A stretch of DNA of 64,000 bases, taken from assembly GCA_020055645.1 (NCBI GenBank), contig CM034549.1, forward strand, positions 9,327,501 to 9,391,500, in the 5' to 3' direction. Below are positions 14,511 to 29,500 of this stretch, piece after piece. The position numbers were made by a program, and so were the translations under genes. Origin of the DNA: Tomocerus qinae. Taxonomy: Eukaryota > Arthropoda > Collembola > Entomobryomorpha > Tomoceridae. The notes beneath the pieces are model-generated. The model worked only from the letters and a program-made list of their open reading frames with translations. It had not been told where the DNA came from and did not search any database. Within the stretch, counting starts at the first letter, position 1; the number at the start of each line of letters is the position of its first letter.

Positions 14511-17500
14511 GTAAGTCTTCACAATTTATGCATTCTTTTACTCTCCTCATGTATTGTTACCACGAAGAATATGGATTGTTCATTCCTGTGGAGCACTTCC
14601 GCTTATTTAACACAGTAAATCTATAGCTTCACAGACCAAGACATTATTAATAGCCAACAGACGGAAACTGAAACTAAACATTTTTCATTGTCTTTCATGT
14701 CAAGAGCACTAGTCTCCTTGTTACAATTTTCCCTCTTAGAAAATACTCAAAATGTTTTGTAAGATAACACTTTTCAAAATACTTGAGCTGGAAGAATGTT
14801 GAAATTATTTTTGAATGTCTTCACAAAGAATTAATTCAGGATTTTGATAAAATACTTTCAGCTCAGTGCAATTCCCCTATGGGAATGGAAACAGGCGAAA
14901 TACCAGATAAAGATTTGACTGCATCAAGTTCGTTTGAACAAGGAAATGTTGGTCCTCAGAATGGAAGGTAAAAAATCCTAATTTATATTCATAAATCATA
15001 TCAAACACATTTCGACATAATTAGGGGGAAGTCGTTTCGGAAATCAATTTGCAGCATCAAGTTTTTTTAAATCCCCATTACCACAAATAATTGCATAGGC
15101 ATAAGATTTAAATCTGCTACACAATTTACTAGTGAAACGAGAAATTTTCGAGTAGGGAAGGATAAATTCCTTGAAAATAATATTTTGCCTACAGGTTTAT
15201 ATATGAGGAGTGTGTGGTTCAACATTAAAAAGGAACAGAGGTTGGGTTTTGTGGGCTAAATGAGAATGAAGGGATACCTACAGGGAGGATATATAAAGAC
15301 TGTTGAGATGGCGAGTCCATTCTCGTCAAGGTGAAAGAGATCCTAATCAAAAGTCGACAGAACATAATCCCATAACAAAACATGGGTAGCTGCAATAACA
15401 AGCTCGGCAGGATTGCATTGTGTTAATAACTATTATCCTTTTCACATTTCGGACAAGACGGGCCGGAATGAGGGCCAAACTCTCTAATTAATGGACAGGA
15501 TGATTATCAGGGCATAACCGGACTGAAACACCAAGCTAGTCAAACCGAACGGTTATTATAACTTTTAATATTGTATTTCCAGATGTAGCAAAAGTAGTCT
15601 CCGGGCACTACTCAATTCTGATGAGTTTTAATTATAACTAACGCTAAATATCTAGCATAGTAGATATTACTTTCATTGTGTAAAGAAGACAGTACTCCTG
15701 CATAATATTTTTTCAAGTAGGGAGGTACAGGTATTATATATAGCCGACTAAAGTTCATCTATTATCTGAAAACTCATTTGCAGTTACTACAATGGAAATT
15801 CACTTAGCAAAGCATTAGGTCCCCATTAAATTTTATGTAAGGTTAGTCTTGTTCATTACTAAAGCTGTTATCTCTAAACCTATCACTAACTGGCTACACT
15901 ACCTGACGTTAATTTACTATTTACAATTTACACCGCATTACTTTATCGGTATTGCTCCGGTCTTAGACTCACTTTCATCGGCTATATTTTTTATCTCTCC
16001 CTTAACAAGTCAGTCAGATTGTTGGGAATTTTAACAATATATTTATTAATACGCACAATGACGTTTATTGTCAGTCTATCTCTGATACTTTTCTCTAACT
16101 ACTACTACAAATGCTAGAAAGCAAACCACACACATGCTGACATTATCTGTCTGTCATTTAAAGCTAAAATCGTTACTACTTATTCCTTTCTGTGTGCGGT
16201 AGATACAAAGCGAAGCTTTGTGAATGTCTACTCTGTAGTTTATGATATAAGATCAACTTGCAAAGCAGATCAATATACAAACTAATTACGAATTTCTGTT
16301 TGAATAGTCGGCATGTAAACCTAAAAAACTACGATAGCTTTCATCTACGTCTATATGAGTGATATTTTGGGAAAAATGAAATGTGTTTCATCCTTTTCAT
16401 CACTCAACCATAGCTTTGTTCTCCTCCTCTCCTGTTTGAAGCATTGAAGTCTTAATAATGCACGTTGCTAACCAAGTGAACTATTCATTTCAAACCATAT
16501 GGTTAAATTATGGATTTTCAGTTTCTCGATGGACTGATGTCAACTAATACTCACGTCATTTGTGATCTGCCCTAACCTAACTTCAGCTGACTCAACACTA
16601 AAATTCATGGATAGGGATTGTCTTGTAATAATTGGTTTGCATTCTATACGGTCGTCCTTTAATGTTTCATGTCAAAGAAAGCCAAACTTATTGGATTTGG
16701 TCATTTTGCTTAAATTTTTAAAACTATTTATGTCTCTTTGTATCTACTTATGAAATATTACCAAAGACTAACTATTTAAAGTTACGTTCTGTTACACTAT
16801 TCTTTGTTAATGATGTACTAAGGCTTTCCTAAACTAAGCATATATCAATTTGTATAGCAGAATAGTCCGTCTGTCTCCCCCTTTAGAGTAATATTATTAT
16901 GAATAGGAGCTAGGGTTTCATAAATTTCTCAATTCAGCGGAATCCAAAAGTCAAACTTTGGCTTAAGGGATCTAGGACGAGAGTCAAAGTGTAAATCCCG
17001 AAATGTGTCAAGTCTCCTCCTCATGTTTGACAGTCATATATGATATATCCACACAACTGTCTCCAATATCCATATAGGACTCTTACTAGGATATAACGTT
17101 TATAAAGAAAATGGGGGACAGAAGATGCGGGCTATTTATGTGTATAGTATAACTGGAGGAAAGGTTCGGTTAAGATAGGATGAGGCATTATGACACAGAA
17201 GCCTTTTAGGATCCGAGTTTCCATTCCAGTTCCATAAGTTACAGTTTTGGGTTACACTGACATTTACACTTTAGCAGACCTACTTGCATGCATGCGTCCT
17301 TAGGATTTTTCCTTTCCCTGGGCCACAGTAATAAGTAAGTCTAATGGTGTTTGTTAGGAGGGAGTAGGTCGTCCTAGGGTGTCAGCAAAACTATGCGGTT
17401 AAGCTATGCACGAATGTAGGCTATTACTGTCGAATAAAGGAAGTCGGGCATTGGGAAACCAAATCTGAAAAAAAATGAATCCTCCAAAAGTTAGAGGGAC

Positions 17501-20500
17501 GTGTGTTTATACGTCCATATTAAAACTCTAGAGCTTCAGACATGGCCAGATGCACAATTTTTGTTAGAAATGATGCGACACGCTCTTTTTTGACTAGTTT
17601 CATATTTTCTGACCATTTTTATCCCATTGTGCAAATGTATAGCGTGAATTATGTTTTATTGTCATCATAATATTCAATTCTATTTTGCGTTTTGTTAGGA
17701 TGCTAAGAATATTAGTTCCACAGTGTCACTTTTGTCATTAGGATGTATTGCATTATCAAAGTGTGTACAAAAGGTAGCTGCAGTTTAGTAAAATTAAGTA
17801 ACTAGATTGCAACATGCATTTAGTAATCCAATCAGGAGTATTAGCAGATGAAGGGAATTGTCAAAGTGGCTTACAGCAAATGGAATGCTCATTGTCAGAT
17901 GTATATGTCTGCATGGTAAAGTGATGTACATATTTACCTATTTAAATTATTACATGTCCTGAGCTAGAGTTTAATAGCTTGCAGAAGAGGACTGGCTTTG
18001 ACAGGGAAGCATGTTGCTTCACAGTGCAATTGTATTATGCAAGAATGCAACAAACCGGGTAGCCTGCCACAGGAGATTCCCCTCTGTTCTCTGTTTTGCT
18101 TCTGTTGCTTTCCTCCGTAGCTAATTAGTATGATTAATTGGACACGTGACAGATATTTTCTAGCCTGACTTGCATAATGAGCCTGTGAAAGATGAGACTA
18201 AAGGCATTGCCTTCCTTTCTCATTTCATTTGCTCTACTTATTTGTTAAGTGCAGTATCATTCAAACATATGTATACTAAATGCAGTTGCTCACTGTTTCA
18301 AAGTTCGGTGCATTTTATAATTTTCATCTGAAATTGGATTAAAATATTTCCTATTGAAATCAGGTCACGTCATTCTCCATTGCCCATTCATAAATAGGTA
18401 CATTTTCATAATAGAGTTTAGATTCGCATTCAGGAAAGAAAATGTGATCTTGTGAACCAATATAAAACTTATTAAGAATACAGTAATGGAAATAACATTG
18501 AAAATTCCAAAACTTTGCATATAAGAAATAAAGGCTGATTGACAACTTCAATCATCATCACTTATGGTTTACAGCCAAGGCCTATGGTGCTTTGACTGCT
18601 TTGTTACATTATAGACCTTGTAGCAATTGTAATATTCAGCTTGAGTGTACAAGTACACAGAATAGTAAATTAATATCTGTACTATAGGAGAGTGTGGATC
18701 TATATGGGATGGGATAGCACCAAATTTGTCAGTCACTCCACTTGAATCCAATAATCTTAAGTTTAATACAGACTTCCTCTTCCACTCACTTCTTGAATCC
18801 AGATCTATCCCACCCAAAACCATAATCCATTTTACAAACAGCCACACTCGACACTCAACTCGGATTGAAATCAGGAAATAGTATTAAATTCCTGGCTTGA
18901 TTTCAATTTGCACCGTTTAAACTTCAACTTGTAAACTTAACCTTCTTCCCTTCAGTTGTATCAAGTCCAATTCTCTTATAGCATGTTACATAATATCACA
19001 GATGATTTTAATATTTACTCTTCATTCCTCCATCCGGCATTCTCTTGACAAGATGTGAAAATGATGATTCATATTTAATTCCCGATTCTCTTTGAATTGC
19101 TTATTTGAAACATTCCCTCTTTCAATTCAACTCTCTCAACAACTTGAAACATTTGTGACTTGTCTAGTCTTATCTTCGTAATCCCTTCCGTGTGTAAATT
19201 TCTCTCAACACTTTAAAAAAAGAACTTCCCAATGAATCATCACAACAAAGAGCATTGATCATAAACGAATCTGTACATGCAATAAGAAAAATGACCCTTT
19301 TCGTCTCTGTCTCTCTTGTTTACACTATTTTTTGTTTTTCTGTCCCAAGTGGTTTGTTTTTCCTCGAGAAATTCATTTGTCTCATTTATCAAAATCATGA
19401 TGTCCATAGTAAGAAATATTTCGTGCTGATGCATACAGTGATAACAACGCGAATCTATCAGTTTTCTCCTAACGTGATGATAATGAAGAGCTGTATGGCT
19501 GATTGCATTGTAAGATGCTCATTAGAACCATCCGTCATACCCTAGGGAAATTAATTAGCTGTAATTTATTTTAATAATGCAGAATGCTTGTCTTGTATCT
19601 TCAATGGGCTCTACTCTCCTACACCAATAACAAGTTTACTTATGCAAGAATTCCCTATATTATATCAGACTATAATATTATTAGGATGCGTTACGTTCCC
19701 TTTCATACTTATTAGCTCATTGATGATTAATTAGTACACTACTCTAACATTGAGTTCTATTCAATTGAATTGCATTATTGTGTAGATCCACAACTTGAGT
19801 TGTGAGTTTAAGAGGCCAAGTCAAGTCTGCAATTTGTTACGCGTGCAGCTAGCAGCAATTTGTACTAACAGAAAAATAAGGTAAAACGGATAGAAGAGCC
19901 TTTGAAAAATTACCACTACAAAGGAGCACAACAGGAGCCTTTGAGTCAACAATATAAGGGTCCTTTTATATTTGTCTGCACTCGGTGGATATCATTGGAA
20001 TTTTTTGTGGCAGTATTTTCTAGTCTATGCATCTTTCCAATAAATATCCTGACTAAACAGTCAGAGCCTTTCATTAGCTTCTTTCCAGTTTTTCATCATA
20101 TTTTGAATGAATTTCTTTTCATAGTAGGGTTCCCCATTTTTTGTGTTGGATGAGGGAACGATAGTTGGTTTCATATTAGATACTTCACTCACATAAACAT
20201 CAAAGATAGAATATGCGGAGGGTTTACGGATATTAATAACGTTTACATTATGAAACGTTGACTTGTGTTGTTGTATTTCGTAATAAGTAATGATGATGAT
20301 GATACGGGTGAAATATCACAAGATATGTGTCCAGGGTTTTGGATTTAATTAATAGGAAAAAGGGATTCTTATAAGTGAGTTTAAGTATTTAACTTTGTAG
20401 TGAGAATACCTACAGCTATGTAAAACAGAGCCCTTTCGGCTAAATTATATTTATATGTTAGGTAAGTGGTTGGGTTTACTTGAAATAGTAAAGTAGTACC

Positions 20501-23500
20501 TTAAGTATGATTGATATGAATATTTTCACCCTGAGCATTATGACTGTTACCACAGAACAGAGATGAGAAGTAATGGGCTGTAGCAGTTAGGAGTTAGCCA
20601 AGTTGCCTATTTATTACGGCAGTGCTTAGACAAGGCTTGTTGAATAGAGTGAAATGAAATTCCAGAGTTGTTTCTGATGGTTTCGTTGGTTATTTAGTTT
20701 CCTTCCCCTTCCTTCCTTATTATCTTATGCTTTTCATCCCCTTCCTTCTCTATCGGTAACTTCCTCTATATTTTCTACCTAATACTCCAGTTTGATTTCA
20801 ACATAACTACTTTGTGGTTTATGCATATTATTGCTAACTTTCAGCCATCGTAGCTAAATAATATGTACATTGCATGTAGGTGGCTAACAATAAGCCAGCA
20901 CCACATTTTCTCTAATAAGTCTTATCTCCTTTGCTTAACTCTAAAAGAGTTTATGATTTGGCTGTGACGTGGTGTGGGCTCCTTTCCTCATTCATGACAT
21001 CCCATATTGTATAACTATATGGGATATATGTGTATGACTATTATTAGTGGTATAAGACGGAGCCTTGCTCAATTCATTTCAATTCAAGGGGAATGGAAGG
21101 CTTAGGCATCACAAGACAAGTGAATCAAATCCAAGGGAAGGCAAAGATTTTGGACTGCGGGCGGAATTAATTTATCCTTCCTATCATCACATCACATCAA
21201 CATAACAGCCGAATAGAAAGAGGTCCGCACCGTCTGCCATATCATCAGTCCACCCTCATTCTGAAAATCCTATATACTCACACAGTGTATTCTAGTTAAT
21301 ATGTTTATGTAAATAATTATACTCGTATTACGGACTTTTTTCCTCTGCGAGAAAAGTCGGTTTGTTCTTCTCAAGTCTTGTTTAAAGGTTTGATGATTAA
21401 ATCAAAATTTCATTTGAACAGCTTACGTGAACTCTAGCAGAATCCTTCGCCTACCATTGTAAACCACTTGTAATAGTGAATATAAAAGTTTTAATAAATA
21501 CAGATAGGACAACGTTATTAATCAGAAATAGGTACAGCTTTTGTTTTTATAACACTTGAATTTAGATACTTGAAATGTAGTTACAAGTTCTGATGTTACC
21601 AAAGATTGTTCCCTGATTTGTCTTCACTTTCTTTAATATGTAAGATAGAATTATGGGTGAGTGAGTATGCATGTAATATTCAATAAAGTATGAATAGCTA
21701 TTTGATATCATGACATCAGATCACAACAGAACGATATCAACTTGTCAGTCACTTTTCAACTTGGGGTGGGGTGGAATCCATGTGATTGGATACTAAAGAA
21801 GATCTATTGTGTTCTACTCTTTCTGCTGACTCTACACGCTTTTCAAAGATGAGGGTAAAACGGTGAAAGCCGTCATCTCCTCATAGATTAGCTATGCATC
21901 ATACTCCAGTGTCTCTCTCTTCACTGATATTATCATCACATCGTTTCAAAATTGTTGTTTCACAAGTATGCATTTATCCTACTACCGTAGTTTAGCCACT
22001 GGTTCTACATAATTAAAAAAAATTCTATTTTGTCAGTCTGCCTGGTCGTAAGAATATGGGGTGAGTAGCCAAAATGGATAATGTCACTTGACAAATGTGT
22101 ACTGTACAAATTTTCTATTACCATATTATAAACACAGCTGAATTGAATATAATAGTAGGTACGTCGAAGAAAACAATCTGTATTTGAAATTAATATTACA
22201 ATTTTAAGCCTTAAGAAATTACTGATTGACGTAAGTCAAAAACATTTTCGTGGTCGTATCAAAAATCAAAAAAATGCGTTCAGAAATAATTGATTAGCTC
22301 CTAGTGTTTAGCACATTCAAAGATTGATAATTAAAATATCCAACTAAGTATATCTATAATGCCACCATAGTACATAATTACTTCGTTATTGTATACATTT
22401 AACATTTAACCGTTTTGTCTCACGATATAGTGTATTTCATAGGAGTTAGTGGAATGCATGTGTGAGGTGTCATTTTAACCAGTAGAGTTGGAAAGCTAAT
22501 GCTACTGTATGTACCTATGAAGTGAAATTAGTAGGAATGTCATGTAAAATAATTTGATGTCACTGGAAAGACATGACAAGTTCAAATCCCCTGTTTATGA
22601 TAATCCAATATTAATCTGGAGTAATGTGTAGAGGTGGAGACATTTGCATTCCTTCCGTCAACTGAGACAGACAGACAAGTGTAGTGAGTTGACAGGAGAA
22701 GGCAGAACTCCCTTCTTCTCATGCATGCTATGCAGTTGAATGCAAGTAGTAAATTAATGCAACTGCTAAAGTGTATTGCTACTGGGAATGCACACTGTGT
22801 ACATCTTAAGCACTTATCAATCTAATACGTGCATACTTGGGAAGAATTCTCTTGTAGTTCTAGGAGCGAAAGGAGTTGAGCTATTTAGATGCAGTAAATA
22901 AATGCATTATGCATCACACGACACGTATATTAATTCTGCCTTGTCTTTCATTCCTTTCGGTAGCTTGCTTTTCCGTCTTCACGTATTCTTATTAAAGGTA
23001 TCTCTCTTTGCACTCGGGCTTATACTGAATTTACATAGTTTAGTTGCCAGGATTTTACGAAACGAAAGTCACGAGAATGTGCCATCGGCTTTTCTCCAGA
23101 AAAAAAACGAAAGATTAGCTTTTCTAGTCTTTACCGAAATTTGTTGTATTTGGAATGTCTACTAAATCTAAGACTCCTGTTGGTAGATTTAGACTACATG
23201 GCTAAGCACATCTAGATACCACCACAAAGAACAATATTTCAATTTTTCCAGCGCATTAAAGTTTCTGGATGATCAACGTAATATATTAACATAATAAGAT
23301 TACGCACATCAGCTGAGGCTCAAGCTCAACTCACTCAACTCGCCCATTTTCTTTCCCTGACTCATCTGATCTCTCTTCTTTTGCTCGGATGCATTCTATC
23401 TTTGTGTCTTCCTTTCATTTCGTCTTCAATCACTCCTAGCACAAAAAACTACATACACACATTCTACCCCCACAACTATACAAACTTTATGTCTTCTTAA

Positions 23501-26500
23501 AATTTTATTTCGATAGTTACTATTAGCAAAGGAGATGAGAATGAGTAGAATGCTATGAATTCGTATGGACTTATGAACAATTTAAGTTAAGGTATGCTTC
23601 TTGGGTAGACTAAGCTAATGTCAAGCTCAAAGTAAAAAGCCCCTCAAATATTCATTCTTCATCATCTCTACTCATCACTACTTGGTAAACAGCGTTTGTA
23701 GTACACTGTCTTGCTTTACCTATAGCTATAGGCCTTGACTTGTGCGTTGCCGCATAAGAAAGCACATGAGAAACTTTTAAAAGGAGAGAACACCCATTAG
23801 AAAGGATAATCTGACAGATTTCCAGGGGAAACGACCCAGGGATTCTCTGGGAGCGGTGTTTGTCCTACACAACTCAACCATATTGTACATTACCTGACTA
23901 GCATGAGCCGAATTTTATTGCACGCAGTCTACCAACCTACTCTAGACAAGATTTAAGACGGAATGAGCACCCAGCCCATTAAACCACAAAAAATATGATT
24001 TCCACAGGAAATATATTAGAAAAGTGTACAAAACTACTATGAACAAAATAATATTATACACTTGTTATACTCAACATTGGCAATGCGGGAAACAATTTCT
24101 GACTAACTATTACATGCTTACTTACAATTACCTGGATAATTTCATGCCTACGTTTGTCAGTATATTTTGTGACCTGTTGGACTATACACTATCTTTGGCT
24201 TAAACATTGTTTAGCGTGTAACTTTTTAGTAACGACTGTAAGTAAGTAACAAATGTAAGACACTACAATTGAATTCAACGCAGTGATAGCGAAGAAATAA
24301 GCCGAAGGGCAAGGCAAAACCAAAGAAACCACACAGATAACAGAACAGAATATAAATAAACCAAAGGATACTCACTAACTGTCTTAAAGGCCATTAACAT
24401 GACAGGATGCATTTCTAATCCAATCTTCCCTTCAAATAAACTACCTCAGCTATCTGTCCGTTTAATGTGTATTTATGTACAAACACACTTTTCTAATGCA
24501 CATAGCCTATTCTAACTACATACTAAACGGGAATTATCAACATGGACAAACAAAGAAACTTCTTTTAAACCGATTCTATTTGCATTCTTGACTTGCACTT
24601 GCTTACATGCCGGACAACACGATAAGTTGTTCTTATACCATCCGTCCACTCAAAATATCTATGACTTTTGTTGCATTTTACAGTTCTGTCTTCCTCTCTG
24701 TCGAACAGTGTAACCTACACTTGTTCCTTATCTAAACCTTAATTAATTTAATTTAATGCAATAGTTTCTTCACCAAAGTTCTTGTCTTTTGGGTTTTGTT
24801 ACTGATACCCTGGGAAATTAAAAGCGGAAATATGGAGATAGTAAAAAATTATTGCACATTATGTTACATAAATGTACACTCGGTGCGAATTGTATTTGTT
24901 GCAACATGACATGATGAAAACGAAGATAGCTCCTACTATTTTATCATATCACATTCGCTCTCAAAATATACTTACTAAGTCAACGGTCATTTCTTAATTC
25001 AATTACCAAAACAAATTCAAAGCACCATGATTTAAATACAGAATGGCACAATTGAGATCTTCATCTACAACTAATTTCAATCTTCAAAATTGTTTTTGGA
25101 TGATTGTTTTTGTTAAATGGCATGGATAAATAAAATGTGTGTATTGGGCTAAAACATTTTATTGACTTTTCTTATTTGGTTCTAAAATCTAAAAAAAAAT
25201 AATTAATTGCTACTAGGTCGCTTTATGGTCCAATGATTGGTAGTATCAAATATGATTTCTAAGTGTGGGTTATTAATACTTTAATGGAGAAACCCTAATT
25301 GCTGATTGCTGTTTTTGTGAATGAGAAAAACGGTCGGATAAAAAACGTCTCATTTGGAATTTGAAAGTTTCAACGTAATGAAGCGTTGAAAGTCACATAA
25401 TTTAGCTGAGAATTGAGTCGAGACTTGATAGGATAGGAAATAAATTGGATTGGAAATGATAGGAAAGACAAGTCAGGAGAGAAAAGGGAAAAAGTTACCT
25501 TTACTTTATCTTTTAGTCAATTCCAAGTGAAGTGAAGTGAGTCTTGAGCTTGAAAGAATCCAACTAAAAGGCAAAAGCTCGATTATAAAGTGCTATATCA
25601 CTAACTAACTAAGTATTAGGAGGGAATACGTGCAATGAACGAATTCTCTTTGAAATTGCATCAGTGAGCTAGTATGTCTTCTCTATCTAATTCAGTTGAC
25701 TTTTGACTTGCTTTTTGGGTTGAAATTGGAAGACGTAGGTTTATATGAAATGCAAATGTAGTAAGTGGTATAATGCAAAGAGAAAGTAACTATATATTAT
25801 AATGATATTACCAATAATAGACGGGAATAGCCCCTGTGGTATTTTTAGTCACGTTTAGTTACCTAACCTTAAGTCAAGTTCAAAGGATGCAATACATATT
25901 CGGATGCAAGACAAAAGTTTGGAGTTGAAGTCTTATGTGAAATGAACATGAGATCCCTTTCGGAGATAGTTGTCCCTAAATAGTTGGTATATACTCATAT
26001 ACCAACTAGGAGTTGTAAAAAGGAGTTTTTCCTGAACTATTAGTTTTCTATTGGGACAAAACACAAGTGAAGAGTAAGACTGATGAGAGTAATGCCAATG
26101 TCACCGTTAGTGCTCATGTTTCTTCAGGTTTTATGTTTTATCTAATGTCCCTCGTGCATCAACAGTGTAATACCATACCTTTGCCGTTAACTTGTTAGGT
26201 AAGAAGTGTAAACGGAGGGAAATCAGCATAGGAAGAAGTACGAGAGATAAACCTTGATAAGATGCCATGCTATGCCACTTATAATTATAACAGTAGGGAG
26301 ATTATTCAAGTATAGTTCACCATCCCACCAAGGAAGAGTTCATGTAAATGCTTATAGAAGAATCAGTGTCAGATTTATTTCAAGTGAATGTATTTTCGAG
26401 TGGGTAGTTACAATTATACCTACGTGAGCTTGACTGTAATGCTTAGTCTTTACTTTAACTTGCACTGACTGTCGGGCACTTGCTATACGAGGAACATTAT

Positions 26501-29500
26501 TTTATGGTCCCTTGACTTACATTAGATAACTCTTTCTTACATTTGCTATTGAAATAGCTAGGAATAAGGTGACTGACTAACGGTACTTAAATTAATGTTC
26601 TTTTCACTATCATCACTGATATTTTTCAGATAAGTTTAGTTTTTAAACCGTAAAGATTGGCGTAGCTCGTGAAAGCGTCAGGTTCTATGAAAAAGTCATT
26701 CATGTGAAATTGGTCGTAGAGGATTTGATGATATTCTGCAGGTTTCGGTACCCGACTTTTCCAAATTATTGGAGGAATTTCACTCTTTCTAGAAATTGGC
26801 CCGGGTACTTTTCCAATTATAAAGTTTTTCTCAGTACCCTTCATTTCTAGCTTTTTTGCTAGAAATTTGGCTTCCTCGTTTGTTTTGGTACTCCATTGGA
26901 ACTTGCATACGAAAATTGACTCAATACTATGCATTTCCAGTAGGCTCTTTAGAAAATCTGGGTTCAGTTGATTTGGGTTTTTTCCACCTGCGATAGAAAT
27001 CTCCCTCAAGGCTGGGAATAATTGCTGCGCGTGTAAATCATTGTTTCGTTTTGGGTCTAAGATTCCTTCAACATTGCATTCGTACATGTGAAGCTGTTCA
27101 AGACGATCAAACGAGGAAATGGAATTATTATTGCGAATACTTAAGTCATACAGCGCAACGGATGTGAAATTCGGTTTTAATTCGAAAGAATCGGACGGAT
27201 TTGGCATAGAATCTCCGTTGATTCCAATTCCACATCGGAATGAACTGTGTTTTATTTTTTGAGCGATTGTTTCTCGTTGATTCCAAATTGTTATTTCACG
27301 GATATTGTCGCATTTTTTGAGCATAGACGACAATGATACTGTATACGGTCCTACGAAAGTGAATTTCGTCAGTAGATGAGGCTGAATGTTTTGATGCCAT
27401 GATAAAATGTGGCTTCTTGTCTCCGTTGTCGAAGATATCACAGAGAGTTTCTTCATTCTTTGATTTCTCACACTCTCTAATAATGCTTCAGAACATTCTG
27501 CTAAACCCCTATTAACGAAATGAAGATTTGGATCCTTATGATCCACTCCACAAATAAACATGTCATTTAAGACAACTCTAATGTCTACATTTATCGAATA
27601 GATCTCATCAACAGCCCAGGGAATATCCCAGAATTTATTGAAGAAAAAAAGTTTCTCAAAATAATCAGATTTCTTTAGATAGCTTGCATTACCTTTCATG
27701 TTTACATCAAATCGTCTCAACTTTGGTAATGATACTCGAATTTCCCTTTCGAAATCACCAAGAACAGTACAGTTTTCAATTCTAAACGTTTCTACATTCT
27801 GTAAGGCCTTTTGTGAAGTCATTAAGCACTTTTGCATTGAGCTGGCAACTATTTCCCCCGTTTTCAGAGCAATCTCAATCACTTGGTGATTTTTATCACA
27901 GGTTAACCAAACATCACTATTTTCATCCGCACTCCCTATACTTCCCAGAGTCATTATAGACATCTCCCCATTTTTTACACTTTTCCGACTGTCTACTAAC
28001 ACTACATTGTAAATACAGATACGCATGTCTATTTTAGATAGTTGAACGCTTTTTGTACTGAAGAAAAACACGGGTTTTAAATTTCTACTGTACACTTCTC
28101 CTTGTGGAACTTCTTGTGGCGGCATTTCTTCATAGTGAAACAACTTTAAGTCACAAAGCGAAGGTTTCGTGATCCAAGTCGTTTGCAATTTCCCGAACAA
28201 TCTAAAGTTTACTAATTTTAATTCTTGTAGTTTTGTCAGTTGTCCCAAGTTTTCTAAATCATTTCGGTGCAACTCCACGAAAAACAGTTGCAGTGATGTT
28301 ATCGTTGATTTTAATGATGGAGGAGTATCTGAGAATTTGAAGACAAAGACATCTTCACAATTCTTTGCACCTAATGTTATTTTTTTGTAGTTTTCTGTCA
28401 GGATCTTAGCTGCACTAACATTATTACTGAAGATTAATGACTGAATTAAATGGAGAAATGCACTTTGACCTTTATTCCTAAAAGTTTTATAGAATACGTC
28501 CAGTTTGTCTTTATTCCCAACCTGAAAGAAAAATGTTCATGGTCATACAATCTTAGAAACTAAATAGACACGCATGAAACTCGTGTGAATTTGTAATAAA
28601 ACTTTGACTTACGATTCCAAATATGGTTTCTTCTTCCGAAGCGGTTAAAACTTGTTTCGAAATCAAAAACGTTGTGATCTTTTTTAGATTTTCTGTATTC
28701 TCCACAAGAAAATCCAAATGTTTCAGGATTTGACTATTTGACAAATATTCAGGCTCCTCCATAATTTTGTAAAATGCACTAACAAAATTCCTGCACAGTG
28801 ATTTGCAATTTAACAGGTCTGATTTAAAGAGCTACTGGTGATAATAAAACGCAGGAAGTTCCTCACGAAATTATTCTACGATGTAGTAATAATTTAATCA
28901 AGCTCAAACAAGCAGCGTGTTGACTGAAATGATTCACCTTGCCATATCATATGTGTATTATCTCGCAATCCTTCATTTCACAGAACAATTATAGCGCACT
29001 GTAATAAAACAAATATTAACATAAGCTCATTCTAGATGTATTATATTACGTAATTGATGTAATAGCAGCATAAATATAAAAGTACACTTACACAAATAGA
29101 AAATTCACACACTGTTCGACAGGATTCCCCATTTGTTCCATCGTGTGCACTCCTTCTCACGTACACAATGCACAAACTACTAGGTACTGCATTGTATACT
29201 GTGGTAATTCACATCATTGCACATAGTGTGTCTGTTAATATGATTTCCCATTTAGGTTATCTGTGTAAATATTCAAATGTAAAGTAGATTTTACGTAACC
29301 CAATGCAATACTATGAACTTTTCTATCTGCACATTGTTTCCAGGGGTAAATGTGTCACTTATAGAAAATCCAGTTGATATTGAAGTGTCCTTTCACACAC
29401 CACTATTGAAAAAATCCATATATCCAGAATACTCAGCACTATTGATGAATTGGGTAATGATGACTTATCTTTTAGGCACTTACTATCTCCACTGCGTAAT

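Noticed and set aside
22578-22591. tRNA T-arm-like sequence (aagttcaaatcccc)
   Set aside because: No matching acceptor, D or anticodon arm upstream.
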